This document shows positions 16,701 through 23,719 of a DNA stretch of 64,000 nucleotides, one piece after another. The DNA is taken from assembly GCF_012241385.1 (NCBI RefSeq), contig NZ_JAAVXB010000008.1, forward strand, positions 161,002-225,001, in the 5' to 3' direction. Position 1 is the stretch's first letter. Each line of letters starts with the position of its first letter. This DNA is from Solimonas marina. Lineage in GTDB: Bacteria > Pseudomonadota > Gammaproteobacteria > Nevskiales > Nevskiaceae. The position numbers and the translations under genes were made by a program. Under the pieces are notes generated by a model. That model worked only from the letters and a program-made list of their open reading frames with translations, searched no databases and had not been told where the DNA came from.

Positions 16701-17307
16701 CGACGTAACGCTCCAGATAGACGCGCGCATCACCGAAGCCGGCGCCGGCGATCCGGCAGACGCTGTCGTAGCGTGCGCGCAGTTCGCTTTCGTCGCGGCA
16801 CAGCTGCATGCCGATGCCGCCACCGCCGGCGGTGCTTTTCAGCATCACCGGATAGCCGATGCGCGCCGCTTCGCGCAGCGCCGTGTCGACGTCGTCGAGC
16901 AGCTCGCTGCCGGGCAACAGCGGCACGCCGCAGCGCCGTGCGAGCGCGCGTGCTTCATGCTTGAGGCCGAAACGGCGCAGGTGCGTCGGCTGCGGACCGA
17001 TGAAGCGGATGCCGACCGCTTCCAGTCGCTCGGCGAACGCGGCGTTCTCGCTGAGAAAACCATAGCCGGGATGTACGGCCTGCGCGCCGCTGCGTTGGCA
17101 GGCGTCGACGATGCGCTCGATGTCGAGATAGCTGTCGCGCGGCGCCGGGCCGCCGATGTGCACGGCCTCGTCGGCCGCGCGCACCGGCGCCGTGTAGCGG
17201 TCGGCATCCGAATACACCGCGACCGTGCGGATGCCGAGCCGCTGTGCGCTGCGCTGCACACGGCCGGCGATCTCGCCGCGGTTGGCGATGAGGATGCGCT
17301 CGAACAC
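13774..17307 (-). CDS. Guanidine carboxylase / urea carboxylase family, biotin enzyme
   Basis: A full-length 1177-residue multidomain enzyme. It has a biotin carboxylase (ERILIANRGEIAGRV at the N-terminus, KSTAGGGGIGMQL, FLEVNTRLQVEHPITEA), then two carboxyltransferase halves of the KipA/KipI type (about residues 465-1050, with GRLGYWDVGIPPSGPMDGRS), then a C-terminal biotinyl domain with lysine in ILESMKMEMEV. It starts at GTG 17307. Enzymes of this class carboxylate urea or guanidine with ATP and bicarbonate. The upstream guanidine-I riboswitch and two DUF1989 genes make carboxyguanidine the likely product. Final substrate choice needs comparison of the CT-domain residue that separates the two specificities. 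Confidence 0.9.
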   Translation of the reverse strand: MFERILIANRGEIAGRVQRSAQRLGIRTVAVYSDADRYTAPVRAADEAVHIGGPAPRDSYLDIERIVDACQRSGAQAVHPGYGFLSENAAFAERLEAVGIRFIGPQPTHLRRFGLKHEARALARRCGVPLLPGSELLDDVDTALREAARIGYPVMLKSTAGGGGIGMQLCRDESELRARYDSVCRIAGAGFGDARVYLERYVGTARHIEVQIFGDGQGRVVSLGERDCSLQRRHQKLVEETPAPHLSDALRARLHAAARALGAAADYESAGTVEFVYDVERDAFYFLEVNTRLQVEHPITEATYGIDLVEWMIRQAAGELQLPAQHALQPRGAAIEVRLCAEDPQRDFRPLSGLLTEVRFADAARVDTWIETGTEVTPYYDSLLAKLIVHADDRPAAVAKLRTALQTTALYGIETNLDFLRQLAASPMFAAAQLSTHALQHVAFGSRSIEVLDPGTQSSIQDAPGRLGYWDVGIPPSGPMDGRSCALANRVVGNAAGTAALECTLSGPTLRFHSDALIALVGAAMPATLDGAALAYGAPHAVRAGQVLTLGTIAGAGQRCYLAVRGGFDVPRYLGSGATFALGGFGGHAHGALCAGDALHLADQTAAISEPAALTADESPALSHEWRLQVRYGPHGAPDFFTDDDIATLFSAEYEVHFNSARTGVRLIGPRPQWARADGGEAGLHPSNIHDNAYAIGAIDFTGDMPIILGPDGPSLGGFVCPAVVARDELWKLGQLRPGDKVRFVPVRERGAPTVVGATPPDYGSPIVAARDDLAIAVRYRRAGDDNLLVEYGEMTLDLALRLRVQLLMQTLRERRLPGLIDLTPGIRSLQVHYDSDVLSLTTLLGTLREIESSLPDAGQVTVPSRIVHLPLSWNDAQIRLAMRKYQELVRPDAPWCPDNIEFIRRINGLDSVDDVRRIVFDARYLVMGLGDVYLGAPVATPLDPRHRLVTTKYNPARTWTPENAVGIGGAYLCVYGMEGPGGYQLFGRTVQMWNRWRRTPAFEQPWLLRCFDQIRFYPVSETELAEARAAFPYGEYPLRIEDTTLSYAEHARFLAEQRDSIESFKTRQQTAFEAERADWKVRGLDRFRVDEPPPAAAAQTLPPGCIGVDAHVTGTVWKIVVADGEHVRAGQVLMILESMKMEMEVRAPRDGAVREWCVHAGRMVRTGQTLAVIEVD

Positions 17308-17311
17308 CGTG

Positions 17312-17950
17312 TCAGTCCTCCCAGATCAGTACGCGCACCGGCGTCGGGTTGAAGCCGTTGCAGGGGTTGTTGATCTGCGGACAGTTCGAGATCACGCACA
17401 GCACATCCATGTCGGCGCGGATCTCGACGTAGTCGCCGGGTGCGGAGACGCCGTCGACGATCGCCAGCCGGCCATCGGATTCGACCGGTACGTTCATGAA
17501 GAAGTTGATGTTGCCGACGATGTCGCGCTTGTCCATGCCGTACTTGGCGACTTCGACGAGGAAGTTCTCGCGGCAGGCGTGCATGTAGCGCGTGTGGTGA
17601 CCGAAGCGCACCGTGTTGGCCTCGCACGAGCAGGCGCCGGCCGATGTGTCGTGCGCGCCGCAGCTGTCGGCGATGACGGTGGCGAGCACGCGATCCTCAT
17701 TCGACATGATGCGCGTGCCGGTCGTTACGTAGGCGGCATTCTGCGCGCGCAGTGTGTTCTGCGCGCTGTAGCGTTCGCTGTGATCGGCGGCGCTGTAGAA
17801 CAGCGTGTCGACGGCCTGCTGACCTTCGAGGTCGACGATGCGCAGCACTTCGCCGCGATGGATCAGTTGCGACCAGGGGCGCGTTGGCGCAATGGTGTGG
17901 TCGTAGCGAGCGCGGGCCGGGTCACGGGAAGAAAGGGTGATGTTGCTCAT
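17312..17950 (-). CDS. DUF1989 protein, carboxyguanidine deiminase subunit-like (short)
   Basis: A 212-residue DUF1989 protein, formerly called urea-amidolyase/urea carboxylase-associated protein. It shows GEVLRIVDLEGQQAVDTLF, YSAADHSERYSAQNT, DSCGAHDTSAG and the C-terminal VISNCPQINNPCNGFNPTP. Pairs of such proteins have been shown in other bacteria to form carboxyguanidine deiminase (CgdAB), which turns carboxyguanidine into allophanate plus ammonia. It begins at the ATG at 17950, 10 nt after its paralogue's stop, and ends 4 nt before the carboxylase GTG. I do not assign A or B to either copy. Confidence 0.85.
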   Translation of the reverse strand: MSNITLSSRDPARARYDHTIAPTRPWSQLIHRGEVLRIVDLEGQQAVDTLFYSAADHSERYSAQNTLRAQNAAYVTTGTRIMSNEDRVLATVIADSCGAHDTSAGACSCEANTVRFGHHTRYMHACRENFLVEVAKYGMDKRDIVGNINFFMNVPVESDGRLAIVDGVSAPGDYVEIRADMDVLCVISNCPQINNPCNGFNPTPVRVLIWED

Positions 17951-17960
17951 GTCCAGATCC

Positions 17961-18791
17961 TCAGGCGGCCGGCGATTCGCCGAAGTAGCGGGCGTTGTTG
18001 TCGAAGCCGCGGCGCGCTTCGGCGGTGGCGTTGCGGCAAAGATCGTCGGCACCGGCTTCGGCGGTGCGGTGGACGATCAGCTCGATGGCGTGCGCCGGCG
18101 TCGTGCTCGGCGCCAGCGGATGCGGACAATTGGAGATCGCGACGATCAAGTTCATCTCGGCGCGCAGATCGACGAAGTCGCCGGGCTGCAGCTGCCCGTC
18201 GCGCCACACGAAGCGACCGTCGGTGTCGGTCGCGACCGGTGCAAAGAACGTCATGCACGGCGCGATGTCGCGTCGCGACAGGCCGTGCTTGCCGGCCGCG
18301 AGGACGAAGTTCTCCTGGGTATTGCGGCGATGGCGGGCCGTGCCGTGCTTTTCGGCATTGCTGGCGGCGGTGCTGCCGCCAAGCAGTGCGTCGTGCGCCG
18401 CGCAACTGTCCTCGGTGATCGATGCGAGCACGCGGCCCATGTCGGAGAACAGCACGCGGCCTTTGCCGAGCGCCGCGGTCCACTGCACCTTGACGGTGTC
18501 GCCGGCGTTGTAGCGCTCACTGTGGTCGTCGGCGTTCCAGGCAAAGAACGACACGCCCGGCGTTGCCGCGCTGTTGAGCAGACGCAGCGTCTCGCCGCGG
18601 GCGATGTGGCCGGTCCAGTACCAGCCGCTCGGTATGGTGTCGCGCAGGCGCACGTCGACGCCGGCGATCGGCGCAGCGTCGCGCGCCGTCGGCGGCGGCA
18701 GCGGCAGATCCTTGCCCTGGCCGGTGGCTTTCAGTTCTTCGTAGCGGCGTCGATTGGCCGCGATCGTCGCAGCCGTTTCGGACTCATTCAT
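17961..18791 (-). CDS. DUF1989 protein, carboxyguanidine deiminase subunit-like (long)
   Basis: A 276-residue paralogue of the next gene, with an extra N-terminal ~60 residues. Shared landmarks are RGETLRLLNSAATPGVSFF, NADDHSERYNAGDT, ITEDSCAAHDALLGG and VAISNCPHPLAP. I chose the ATG at 18791 because AAGGAG lies eight bases before it; the in-frame GTG at 18800 would sit on top of that site. It is the first enzyme gene after the guanidine riboswitch leader. With its partner it probably deiminates carboxyguanidine to allophanate. Confidence 0.85.
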   Translation of the reverse strand: MNESETAATIAANRRRYEELKATGQGKDLPLPPPTARDAAPIAGVDVRLRDTIPSGWYWTGHIARGETLRLLNSAATPGVSFFAWNADDHSERYNAGDTVKVQWTAALGKGRVLFSDMGRVLASITEDSCAAHDALLGGSTAASNAEKHGTARHRRNTQENFVLAAGKHGLSRRDIAPCMTFFAPVATDTDGRFVWRDGQLQPGDFVDLRAEMNLIVAISNCPHPLAPSTTPAHAIELIVHRTAEAGADDLCRNATAEARRGFDNNARYFGESPAA

Positions 18792-18820
18792 GGAGGTCAC
18801 TCCTTAACGCTTGATCGGAT

Positions 18821-18836
18821 GCCGGGTCGTCCCGGC
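18821..18836 (-). repeat. Leader hairpin, copy 1
   Basis: GCCGGGTCGTCCCGGC is a 6-bp perfect stem with a 4-nt loop in the guanidine operon leader, 30 nt before the first start codon. An identical 16-mer lies 36 bp upstream at 18857-18872. Confidence 0.6.
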
Positions 18837-18840
18837 GAGT

Positions 18841-18978
18841 TCAGGCCGATGTGGCGGCCGGGTCGTCCCGGCTGCCGGCAATGGGTGAGGGCGATCGATG
18901 CGGCCCGCTCATGCCGCGCACGACAACGCGTCCGCTGCTGGACGGACGGGTGCATGTGGGCGATGGGGTGGGCGTCAT
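18841..18978 (-). CDS. Possible 45-residue leader ORF after the guanidine riboswitch
   Basis: An ATG at 18978 stands seven bases after GAGG and opens a 45-codon frame rich in Pro, Ser, Thr and Arg (MTPTPSPTCTRPSSSGRVVV at the start). It ends at 18841, 50 nt before the first deiminase gene. I recognise no family. It could be a leader ORF that couples riboswitch output to translation, or chance in GC-rich sequence. Its 3' part contains one of the two duplicated hairpins. Low confidence. Confidence 0.25.
   Translation of the reverse strand: MTPTPSPTCTRPSSSGRVVVRGMSGPHRSPSPIAGSRDDPAATSA
18857..18872 (-). repeat. Leader hairpin, copy 2
   Basis: Second exact copy of GCCGGGTCGTCCCGGC, 36 bp from the first and within the possible small ORF. 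Two identical stem-loops in an mRNA leader may be protein-binding or stabilising elements; the sequence alone does not say which. Confidence 0.6.
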
Positions 18979-19068
18979 GGTCGATCCTCGGCTGTGGTGA
19001 ACATCGTTCAGCAAGGATCTGGGGATCGCCGGCGCACGCTCGAACGAAGACCAGATCCTGGCCGTCGA

Positions 19069-19164
19069 GGTCTCCCGGGTTTTTATCCCGCCGTGCACCG
19101 GGCGTCTCACCCGGCGGCAGCTCTCGGACCTGTCGCGCTCGAAAGCGCCGGAACCCTAGCCGCC
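19069..19164 (-). ncRNA. Guanidine-I (ykkC) riboswitch
   Basis: Read on the minus strand, the segment contains the conserved ykkC/guanidine-I blocks in order: GGCTAGGGTTCCG, a hairpin GGCGC-TTTCG-AGCGC-like arm, GGTCCGAGAGCT, ACC/GGGTG arms, ACGGCGGGA and then GGGATAAAAACCCGGGAG. These are the invariant ligand-pocket and pseudoknot elements of this class, which binds free guanidinium and turns genes on. It precedes the deiminase-carboxylase-allophanate hydrolase operon. No U-tract terminator is visible directly after the aptamer, so the expression platform is unclear. Confidence 0.93.
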
Positions 19165-19308
19165 AACTCATTCAGTTGTGACGCAATACTTACGCCAATT
19201 CGAACAAATGTCCAGTGGACGGATTTTTGCAATATCAAAACAACACCGATGTCGTCGCTTTCGGGATATCGCCGTGCTTGCACGCCGAAGATGGTGGTTA
19301 TACGATAT

Positions 19309-19341
19309 GAACATATGTTCGCAATAAAAACATTTTTTCGT
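19309..19341. promoter_or_regulatory. Candidate shared operator S1 (ALDH promoter)
   Basis: GTTCGC (19317-19322), 11 nt, then TTTTTCGT is a degraded copy of the direct-repeat motif seen at 32452-32478. It overlaps a perfect 12-bp palindrome GAACATATGTTC (19309-19320). It lies 54-86 bp before the aldehyde dehydrogenase start. Confidence 0.5.
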
Positions 19342-19394
19342 GACCGGCGCCGGATGGCGGCGCGCCGGCCGCGACTGGGCCTGGAGCTGAAACG

Positions 19395-20795
19395 ATGCAG
19401 ATGCTGATCAACGGAAAAGGCGTGTCGGGGACGCGCAGCTTCGCGGTCGAGAACCCGGCGACGAACGCTGTCGTCACAGAGGTGCCGGATTGCTCGGCGG
19501 CCGAACTCGACGCTGCGGTCGGCGCCGCGCAGCAGGCGTTCCCGATTTGGAGCGCGACACCGCACGCCGAGCGCCAGCAGCTGCTGCTCGACTGTGCCGA
19601 CATTCTGGTCGCCAACCTTGATGAACTGGCGGCGTTGCTGGTGAGCGAGCAGGGCAAGCCGCTGGCCAAGGCCAAGCGCGAGCTGATGGGTTCGGCGGCG
19701 TGGCTGCGCTATACCGCGACGCTGGAGCTGCCGGTCGAGACGATTCGCGACGACGAGATGGTGCGCGTCGAACTGCATCACAAGCCGCTCGGCGTGGTCG
19801 GTGCCATCGTGCCGTGGAACTATCCGGTGATCTCGGCAGTGGGCAAGTTCGCGCCGGCGATGCTGGCCGGCAACACCGTGGTGCTGAAGCCGTCGCCGTT
19901 CACGCCGCTGGCGACGCTGCGTCTGGGCGAGCTGCTGGCCGAGCGCATTCCGGCCGGCGTGCTGAACATCGTCAGCGGTGGCGACGAACTCGGGCGCCTG
20001 ATCACGGCGCATCCGGCCATTCGCAAGCTGTCACTGACCGGTTCGGTGGCCGCCGGCCGTTCGGTGGCCGCCGCCGCCGCGCAGGATCTCAAGCGCATCA
20101 CGCTCGAACTGGGCGGCAACGATGCGGCGATCGTGCTCGACGACGTCGACGTCAAGACCGTCGCGCAGAGGATCTTTACCGCAGCGTTCGAGAACACCGG
20201 GCAGGTCTGCACGGCGATCAAGCGCGTTTACGTGCACGACAGCATTCATGACGCATTCGTCGATGAACTGGTGGCGCTGGCCGGCGCCGCGCGGCTCGGC
20301 GACGGCATGGCCGACGACACCGAATACGGGCCGATCAACAACCGTCCGCAATACGAGCGCGTGCTGGAGCTGATCGAAAGCGCGAAGGCCGATGGCGGCA
20401 CGATCCGCTGCGGCGGCGAGCGCGTCGACGGACCGGGTTACTTCATCACGCCGGCGATCGTCACCGGGCTGTCGGATGCGGCGCGCCTGGTCGTCGAGGA
20501 ACAGTTCGGTCCGGTGTTGCCGGTGTTGCGCTACAGCGACGTCGACGACGCGATCGCGCGTGCCAACGACAGCCTGCTCGGGCTTGGCGGTTCGGCGTGG
20601 AGCGCCGACGCCGCGCGTGCGGCGGCCGTTGCCGACCGCCTGGTCTGCGGCATGTCGTGGGTCAACGCGCATCTCATGATCGTGCCGCAGGCGCCGATCA
20701 GCGGCCAGAAGCTGTCCGGCATCGGCGCCGAAAACGGCGTCGCCGGTCTGCACGCGTTCACGCGCCTGCAGACGCGCATCACGCCGAAGGGCTGA
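19395..20795 (+). CDS. NAD(P)-dependent aldehyde dehydrogenase
   Basis: A 466-residue ALDH-superfamily enzyme. It has the cofactor region VVGAIVPWNYPV (about 135-146), the catalytic glutamate in ITLELGGND (about 235-243), and the catalytic cysteine in ENTGQVCTAIKR (about 270). It is slightly short at the N-terminus, like the soluble succinate-semialdehyde/aminoaldehyde-type enzymes. It oxidises an aldehyde to the acid. It is the first gene of a plus-strand operon that includes an aminotransferase and an FAD amine oxidase, so the aldehyde may come from amine oxidation. An operator-like repeat precedes it. Substrate unknown. Confidence 0.88.
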   Translation: MQMLINGKGVSGTRSFAVENPATNAVVTEVPDCSAAELDAAVGAAQQAFPIWSATPHAERQQLLLDCADILVANLDELAALLVSEQGKPLAKAKRELMGSAAWLRYTATLELPVETIRDDEMVRVELHHKPLGVVGAIVPWNYPVISAVGKFAPAMLAGNTVVLKPSPFTPLATLRLGELLAERIPAGVLNIVSGGDELGRLITAHPAIRKLSLTGSVAAGRSVAAAAAQDLKRITLELGGNDAAIVLDDVDVKTVAQRIFTAAFENTGQVCTAIKRVYVHDSIHDAFVDELVALAGAARLGDGMADDTEYGPINNRPQYERVLELIESAKADGGTIRCGGERVDGPGYFITPAIVTGLSDAARLVVEEQFGPVLPVLRYSDVDDAIARANDSLLGLGGSAWSADAARAAAVADRLVCGMSWVNAHLMIVPQAPISGQKLSGIGAENGVAGLHAFTRLQTRITPKG

Positions 20796-20797
20796 GC

Positions 20798-21139
20798 GTG
20801 CCGCATTTGATCGTCGAATACTCGGCCGGCCTCGACGCGCAGCTGGCGATCGAGCGCGTGCTCGATGCGCTCGGCGAGGCCGCGGCCGAATCCGGCGTGA
20901 TGCAGCGCCGCGACATCAAGCTGCGTGCCATCCCGTATTCCCATTTCCGCCTGCTCGACGGCGGCGACGCGTTCGTGCACGTCACGGCGCGCCTGCTGTC
21001 GGGGCGCAGCGATGCGCAGAAGCTGCAGCTCTCGAGCCGCTTGCGCGAGTGTCTGGCGTCGATGCTGACGCACGTCCACAGCATCAGTGTCGAGATCGTC
21101 GACATGCATGCGCCGTCCTATCTCAAGAGGTTGTTGTGA
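20798..21139 (+). CDS. 5-carboxymethyl-2-hydroxymuconate isomerase (CHMI)-like tautomerase
   Basis: A 113-residue protein starting at GTG 20798 as Met-Pro-His-Leu-Ile-Val-Glu-Tyr-Ser, the hallmark of the CHMI/HpaF branch of the tautomerase superfamily. Here Pro2 becomes the catalytic N-terminal base after Met removal. FVHVTARLLSGRSDAQK in the middle also matches. In homoprotocatechuate breakdown CHMI isomerises a ring-cleavage product, but no ring-cleavage dioxygenase is seen nearby, so its substrate here is open. It lies 2 nt after the ALDH stop; its own stop overlaps the next GTG. Confidence 0.82.
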   Translation: MPHLIVEYSAGLDAQLAIERVLDALGEAAAESGVMQRRDIKLRAIPYSHFRLLDGGDAFVHVTARLLSGRSDAQKLQLSSRLRECLASMLTHVHSISVEIVDMHAPSYLKRLL

Positions 21140-22194
21140 ACCTTCCCATGGATCTGAACAAAACGGTCGAGGCCTGTGCCGCCTTCAACAATTTCCCCCG
21201 TGTGCGCCTGGCGACACTGCCGACGCCGCTGGAGGAGGCGGTGCATCTCAGCGCCGCGCTGAAGGGGCCGCGCATCTTCTTCAAGCGCGACGACCTGACC
21301 GGCGCCGGCCTCGGCGGCAACAAGGTCCGCAAGCTCGAATTCGTGCTCGCGCGCGCGCTCGAAAGCGGCGCCGACACGGTGGTCGTCGTCGGCGGCTTCC
21401 AGTCGAACCTGGCGCGCATCGCCTCGGCGATGGGCGCGCGGCTTGGCCTGCAGGTCGAGCTGGTGCTCGGCGGCCTGCCCGACGAGCCGCGGCCGATGAC
21501 CGGCAACCTGCTGCTCGACCGCCTGTTCGGCGCCAAGGTGACGATGGTCGACACTGAGATCCGCTGGGAATTCGGCGACGCCGTGCAGGTGGTGGTCGAG
21601 CGTCTGCAGCGTGAAGGGCGTAAGCCGTTCGTGGTGCCGCTCGGTGGCGCCGGCCCCGAAGGCATGGCCGGCTACGTCAACGCCACGCAGGAAATGCTCG
21701 AGCAGTTCGAGGCGATCGGCATCGAGCCCGACTATCTGGCGGTGCCGATCGGCTCCGGTGGGACCTATTCGGGGCTGATGCTCGGCGCACTCCATTTCGA
21801 TGCGCCGTACCGCGTGCTGGGCATCAGCGTCAGCCGTACGCGCGACTATCTGCTCGAGCGCGTGCCGGCCGAGGCGGCGTCGGCCGCCGTGCAGCTGGGC
21901 CTCGACGCGGTGCCGGGCGCCGATGATCTGCTGATTCACGACGACTACGTCGGCACCGGCTACGGCGAGTCGACGGCGGGCGCGATGGAGGCGATCCGCC
22001 TGGTCGCCGAGACCGAGGGCATCCTCCTCGATCCGGTCTATTCAGCCAAATGCATGCACGGCGTGATCGAACTGATCCGCCGCGGCGAGATCGGTGCCGA
22101 TCAGACCCTGGTGTTTCTGCACACCGGCGGCTGGCCCGCGCTGTTCGCGTACGCGCCGGAATCATTCGGCGTCAGCGACGGTCCGAAAGCCTGA
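21136..22194 (+). CDS. PLP enzyme of the D-cysteine desulfhydrase / ACC deaminase family
   Basis: A 352-residue fold-type II PLP enzyme. The lysine that binds PLP lies in LGGNKVRKLEF (about residue 53), with the phosphate-binding GSGGTYSGLMLG further on. The family includes D-cysteine desulfhydrase and 1-aminocyclopropane-1-carboxylate deaminase, both of which eliminate ammonia from small amino acids. I take the GTG at 21136, five bases after AAGAGG and overlapping the previous stop; the ATG at 21148 is an alternative. In this operon an unusual beta-substituted or D-amino acid is a plausible substrate, but this is inference. Confidence 0.82.
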   Translation: MNLPMDLNKTVEACAAFNNFPRVRLATLPTPLEEAVHLSAALKGPRIFFKRDDLTGAGLGGNKVRKLEFVLARALESGADTVVVVGGFQSNLARIASAMGARLGLQVELVLGGLPDEPRPMTGNLLLDRLFGAKVTMVDTEIRWEFGDAVQVVVERLQREGRKPFVVPLGGAGPEGMAGYVNATQEMLEQFEAIGIEPDYLAVPIGSGGTYSGLMLGALHFDAPYRVLGISVSRTRDYLLERVPAEAASAAVQLGLDAVPGADDLLIHDDYVGTGYGESTAGAMEAIRLVAETEGILLDPVYSAKCMHGVIELIRRGEIGADQTLVFLHTGGWPALFAYAPESFGVSDGPKA

Positions 22195-22267
22195 TGCCGT
22201 CGGCAACCTTTTTTGAAACCCATCAAGGCCGCGCGCAGAGCAGGCGCGACAGGCAGGAGATAGTGAG

Positions 22268-23656
22268 ATGAACGCACACGAACCGAAGCCGCGCCCCGAG
22301 CTGGAGCAACAGGCTCTCGAGCACATCTGGTTCCACGCCACGCCGCCTGCCGCGCTGCGCCAGAGCGGCGGCATGCTCGTTTTCGAGAAGGGAGAGGGCT
22401 GTTACCTCACCGACCATCATGGCGACACCTATCTCGACGCGCTGTCGGGTGGTGCGTTCGTCACCAACATCGGTCACGGCCGTTCGGAAGTGGCGCAGGC
22501 ATACGCCGAACAGGCCGCCAAGCTGGCCTACGTGACGCCCTACAACTTCGTCGCGCAGCCCACGGTCGAGCTGGCGCAGAAGATCGGCGAACTGGCCCCA
22601 GGCGACCTCAATCGCGTGTTCTTCGGCTCCGGCGGCACCGACGCGGTGGAAGTGGCGCTGAAGATCGCCAAGCAATATCACTGGCTCGGCGGCGACCAGA
22701 AGCGCACCAAGGTGATCAGCCGTCGCGGCTCCTATCACGGCTCCTCGTTCTATGCGATGAGCGTCACCGGTGCCAGCCACGAGTTCAACAGCAAGATGTT
22801 CGCCCCGCTGGTGCCAGGTTGCCTGCAGGTGCCGAGCACCAACTACTACCGCTGCGAGTTCGACATGAGCGAGGAGCAGTACGGCAAGTTCTGCGCGGAC
22901 ATGGTCGAACACACGATCGTGCACGAAGGGCCTGAAACCGTCGCTGCGATCATTGCTGAGCCGATCCCGTCCGCCGCCTCGATCTATCTGCCGCCGGACG
23001 GCTACCTGAAACGCCTGCGCGAGATCGCCGACAAGTATGGCGTGCTGTTGATCATCGACGAGGTCATCAACGGCTTCGGCCGCACCGGCAAGATGTTCGC
23101 CTGCGAGCACTGGGGCGTGCAGGGCGACATTATGACCATGGCCAAGGGCCTGACCAGCGGCTACGCGCCGATGGGCGCGACCGTCGTCTCCGACAGGGTG
23201 ACCGCGCGCTTCGATTCCGCCAAGGGCCGCGAGTCCGGCCTCAACCACGTGATCAGCTTCGGCGGCCACGCCGCATCCGCGGCGGCGGCATTGAAGAACA
23301 TCGAGATCATGCAGACCGAAAGCATGGTCGAGAACTCCGCGAAGATGGGCGCGCTGCTGCTGGAAGGCCTCAATGATCTGCGCAAGTACCCGATCGTCGG
23401 CGATGTACGCGGCAAGGGCCTGCTCGCCGCGGTGGAATTGGTGCGTGACGCCAAGACCAAGACCTTCTTCTCCCCGGCCGACGGCGTATCGCCCAAGGTC
23501 ACGTCGAAGCTGCAGTCGCTCGGCGTGCTTGCCCGTACCTTTCAGGTGGTCGAGTTCGGTCCGCCGTTGTGCGCCGGCCCCACGGAAATCCAGAAGATCG
23601 TCGAGGCGATGGAGCAGACCATCGTCTGGCTGATGAAGGAAATGAATCTCGGCTGA
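22268..23656 (+). CDS. Class III PLP aminotransferase
   Basis: A 462-residue class III (omega-type) aminotransferase. It shows FFGSGGTDAVEVALK (about 120-134), the PLP aspartate in LLIIDEVINGFGRTG, and the Schiff-base lysine in MTMAKGLTSGYAPMGA (about 285). Such enzymes move an amino group from a terminal amine, GABA, beta-alanine or polyamine to pyruvate or 2-oxoglutarate. CAGGAGATAGTGAG precedes the ATG. It lies between the PLP lyase and the FAD oxidase, consistent with processing of a nitrogen-rich compound. Confidence 0.87.
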   Translation: MNAHEPKPRPELEQQALEHIWFHATPPAALRQSGGMLVFEKGEGCYLTDHHGDTYLDALSGGAFVTNIGHGRSEVAQAYAEQAAKLAYVTPYNFVAQPTVELAQKIGELAPGDLNRVFFGSGGTDAVEVALKIAKQYHWLGGDQKRTKVISRRGSYHGSSFYAMSVTGASHEFNSKMFAPLVPGCLQVPSTNYYRCEFDMSEEQYGKFCADMVEHTIVHEGPETVAAIIAEPIPSAASIYLPPDGYLKRLREIADKYGVLLIIDEVINGFGRTGKMFACEHWGVQGDIMTMAKGLTSGYAPMGATVVSDRVTARFDSAKGRESGLNHVISFGGHAASAAAALKNIEIMQTESMVENSAKMGALLLEGLNDLRKYPIVGDVRGKGLLAAVELVRDAKTKTFFSPADGVSPKVTSKLQSLGVLARTFQVVEFGPPLCAGPTEIQKIVEAMEQTIVWLMKEMNLG

Positions 23657-23719
23657 TAGCCCGGCGGCCATCGGCGCCGTTTCGCCGTCCAGCGAATACG
23701 CGCTTTATCGGAAATAAAA

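Larger units (their letters stand above)
18792..19394. other. Divergent promoter and long leader, guanidine operon / ALDH
   Basis: This 600-bp gap holds, from right to left: the AT-rich divergent promoter area (about 19165-19345), the guanidine-I aptamer (19069-19164), a ~270-nt untranslated leader with a possible 45-codon ORF, and two identical GC hairpins before the first enzyme gene. No further gene is evident. Confidence 0.7.
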
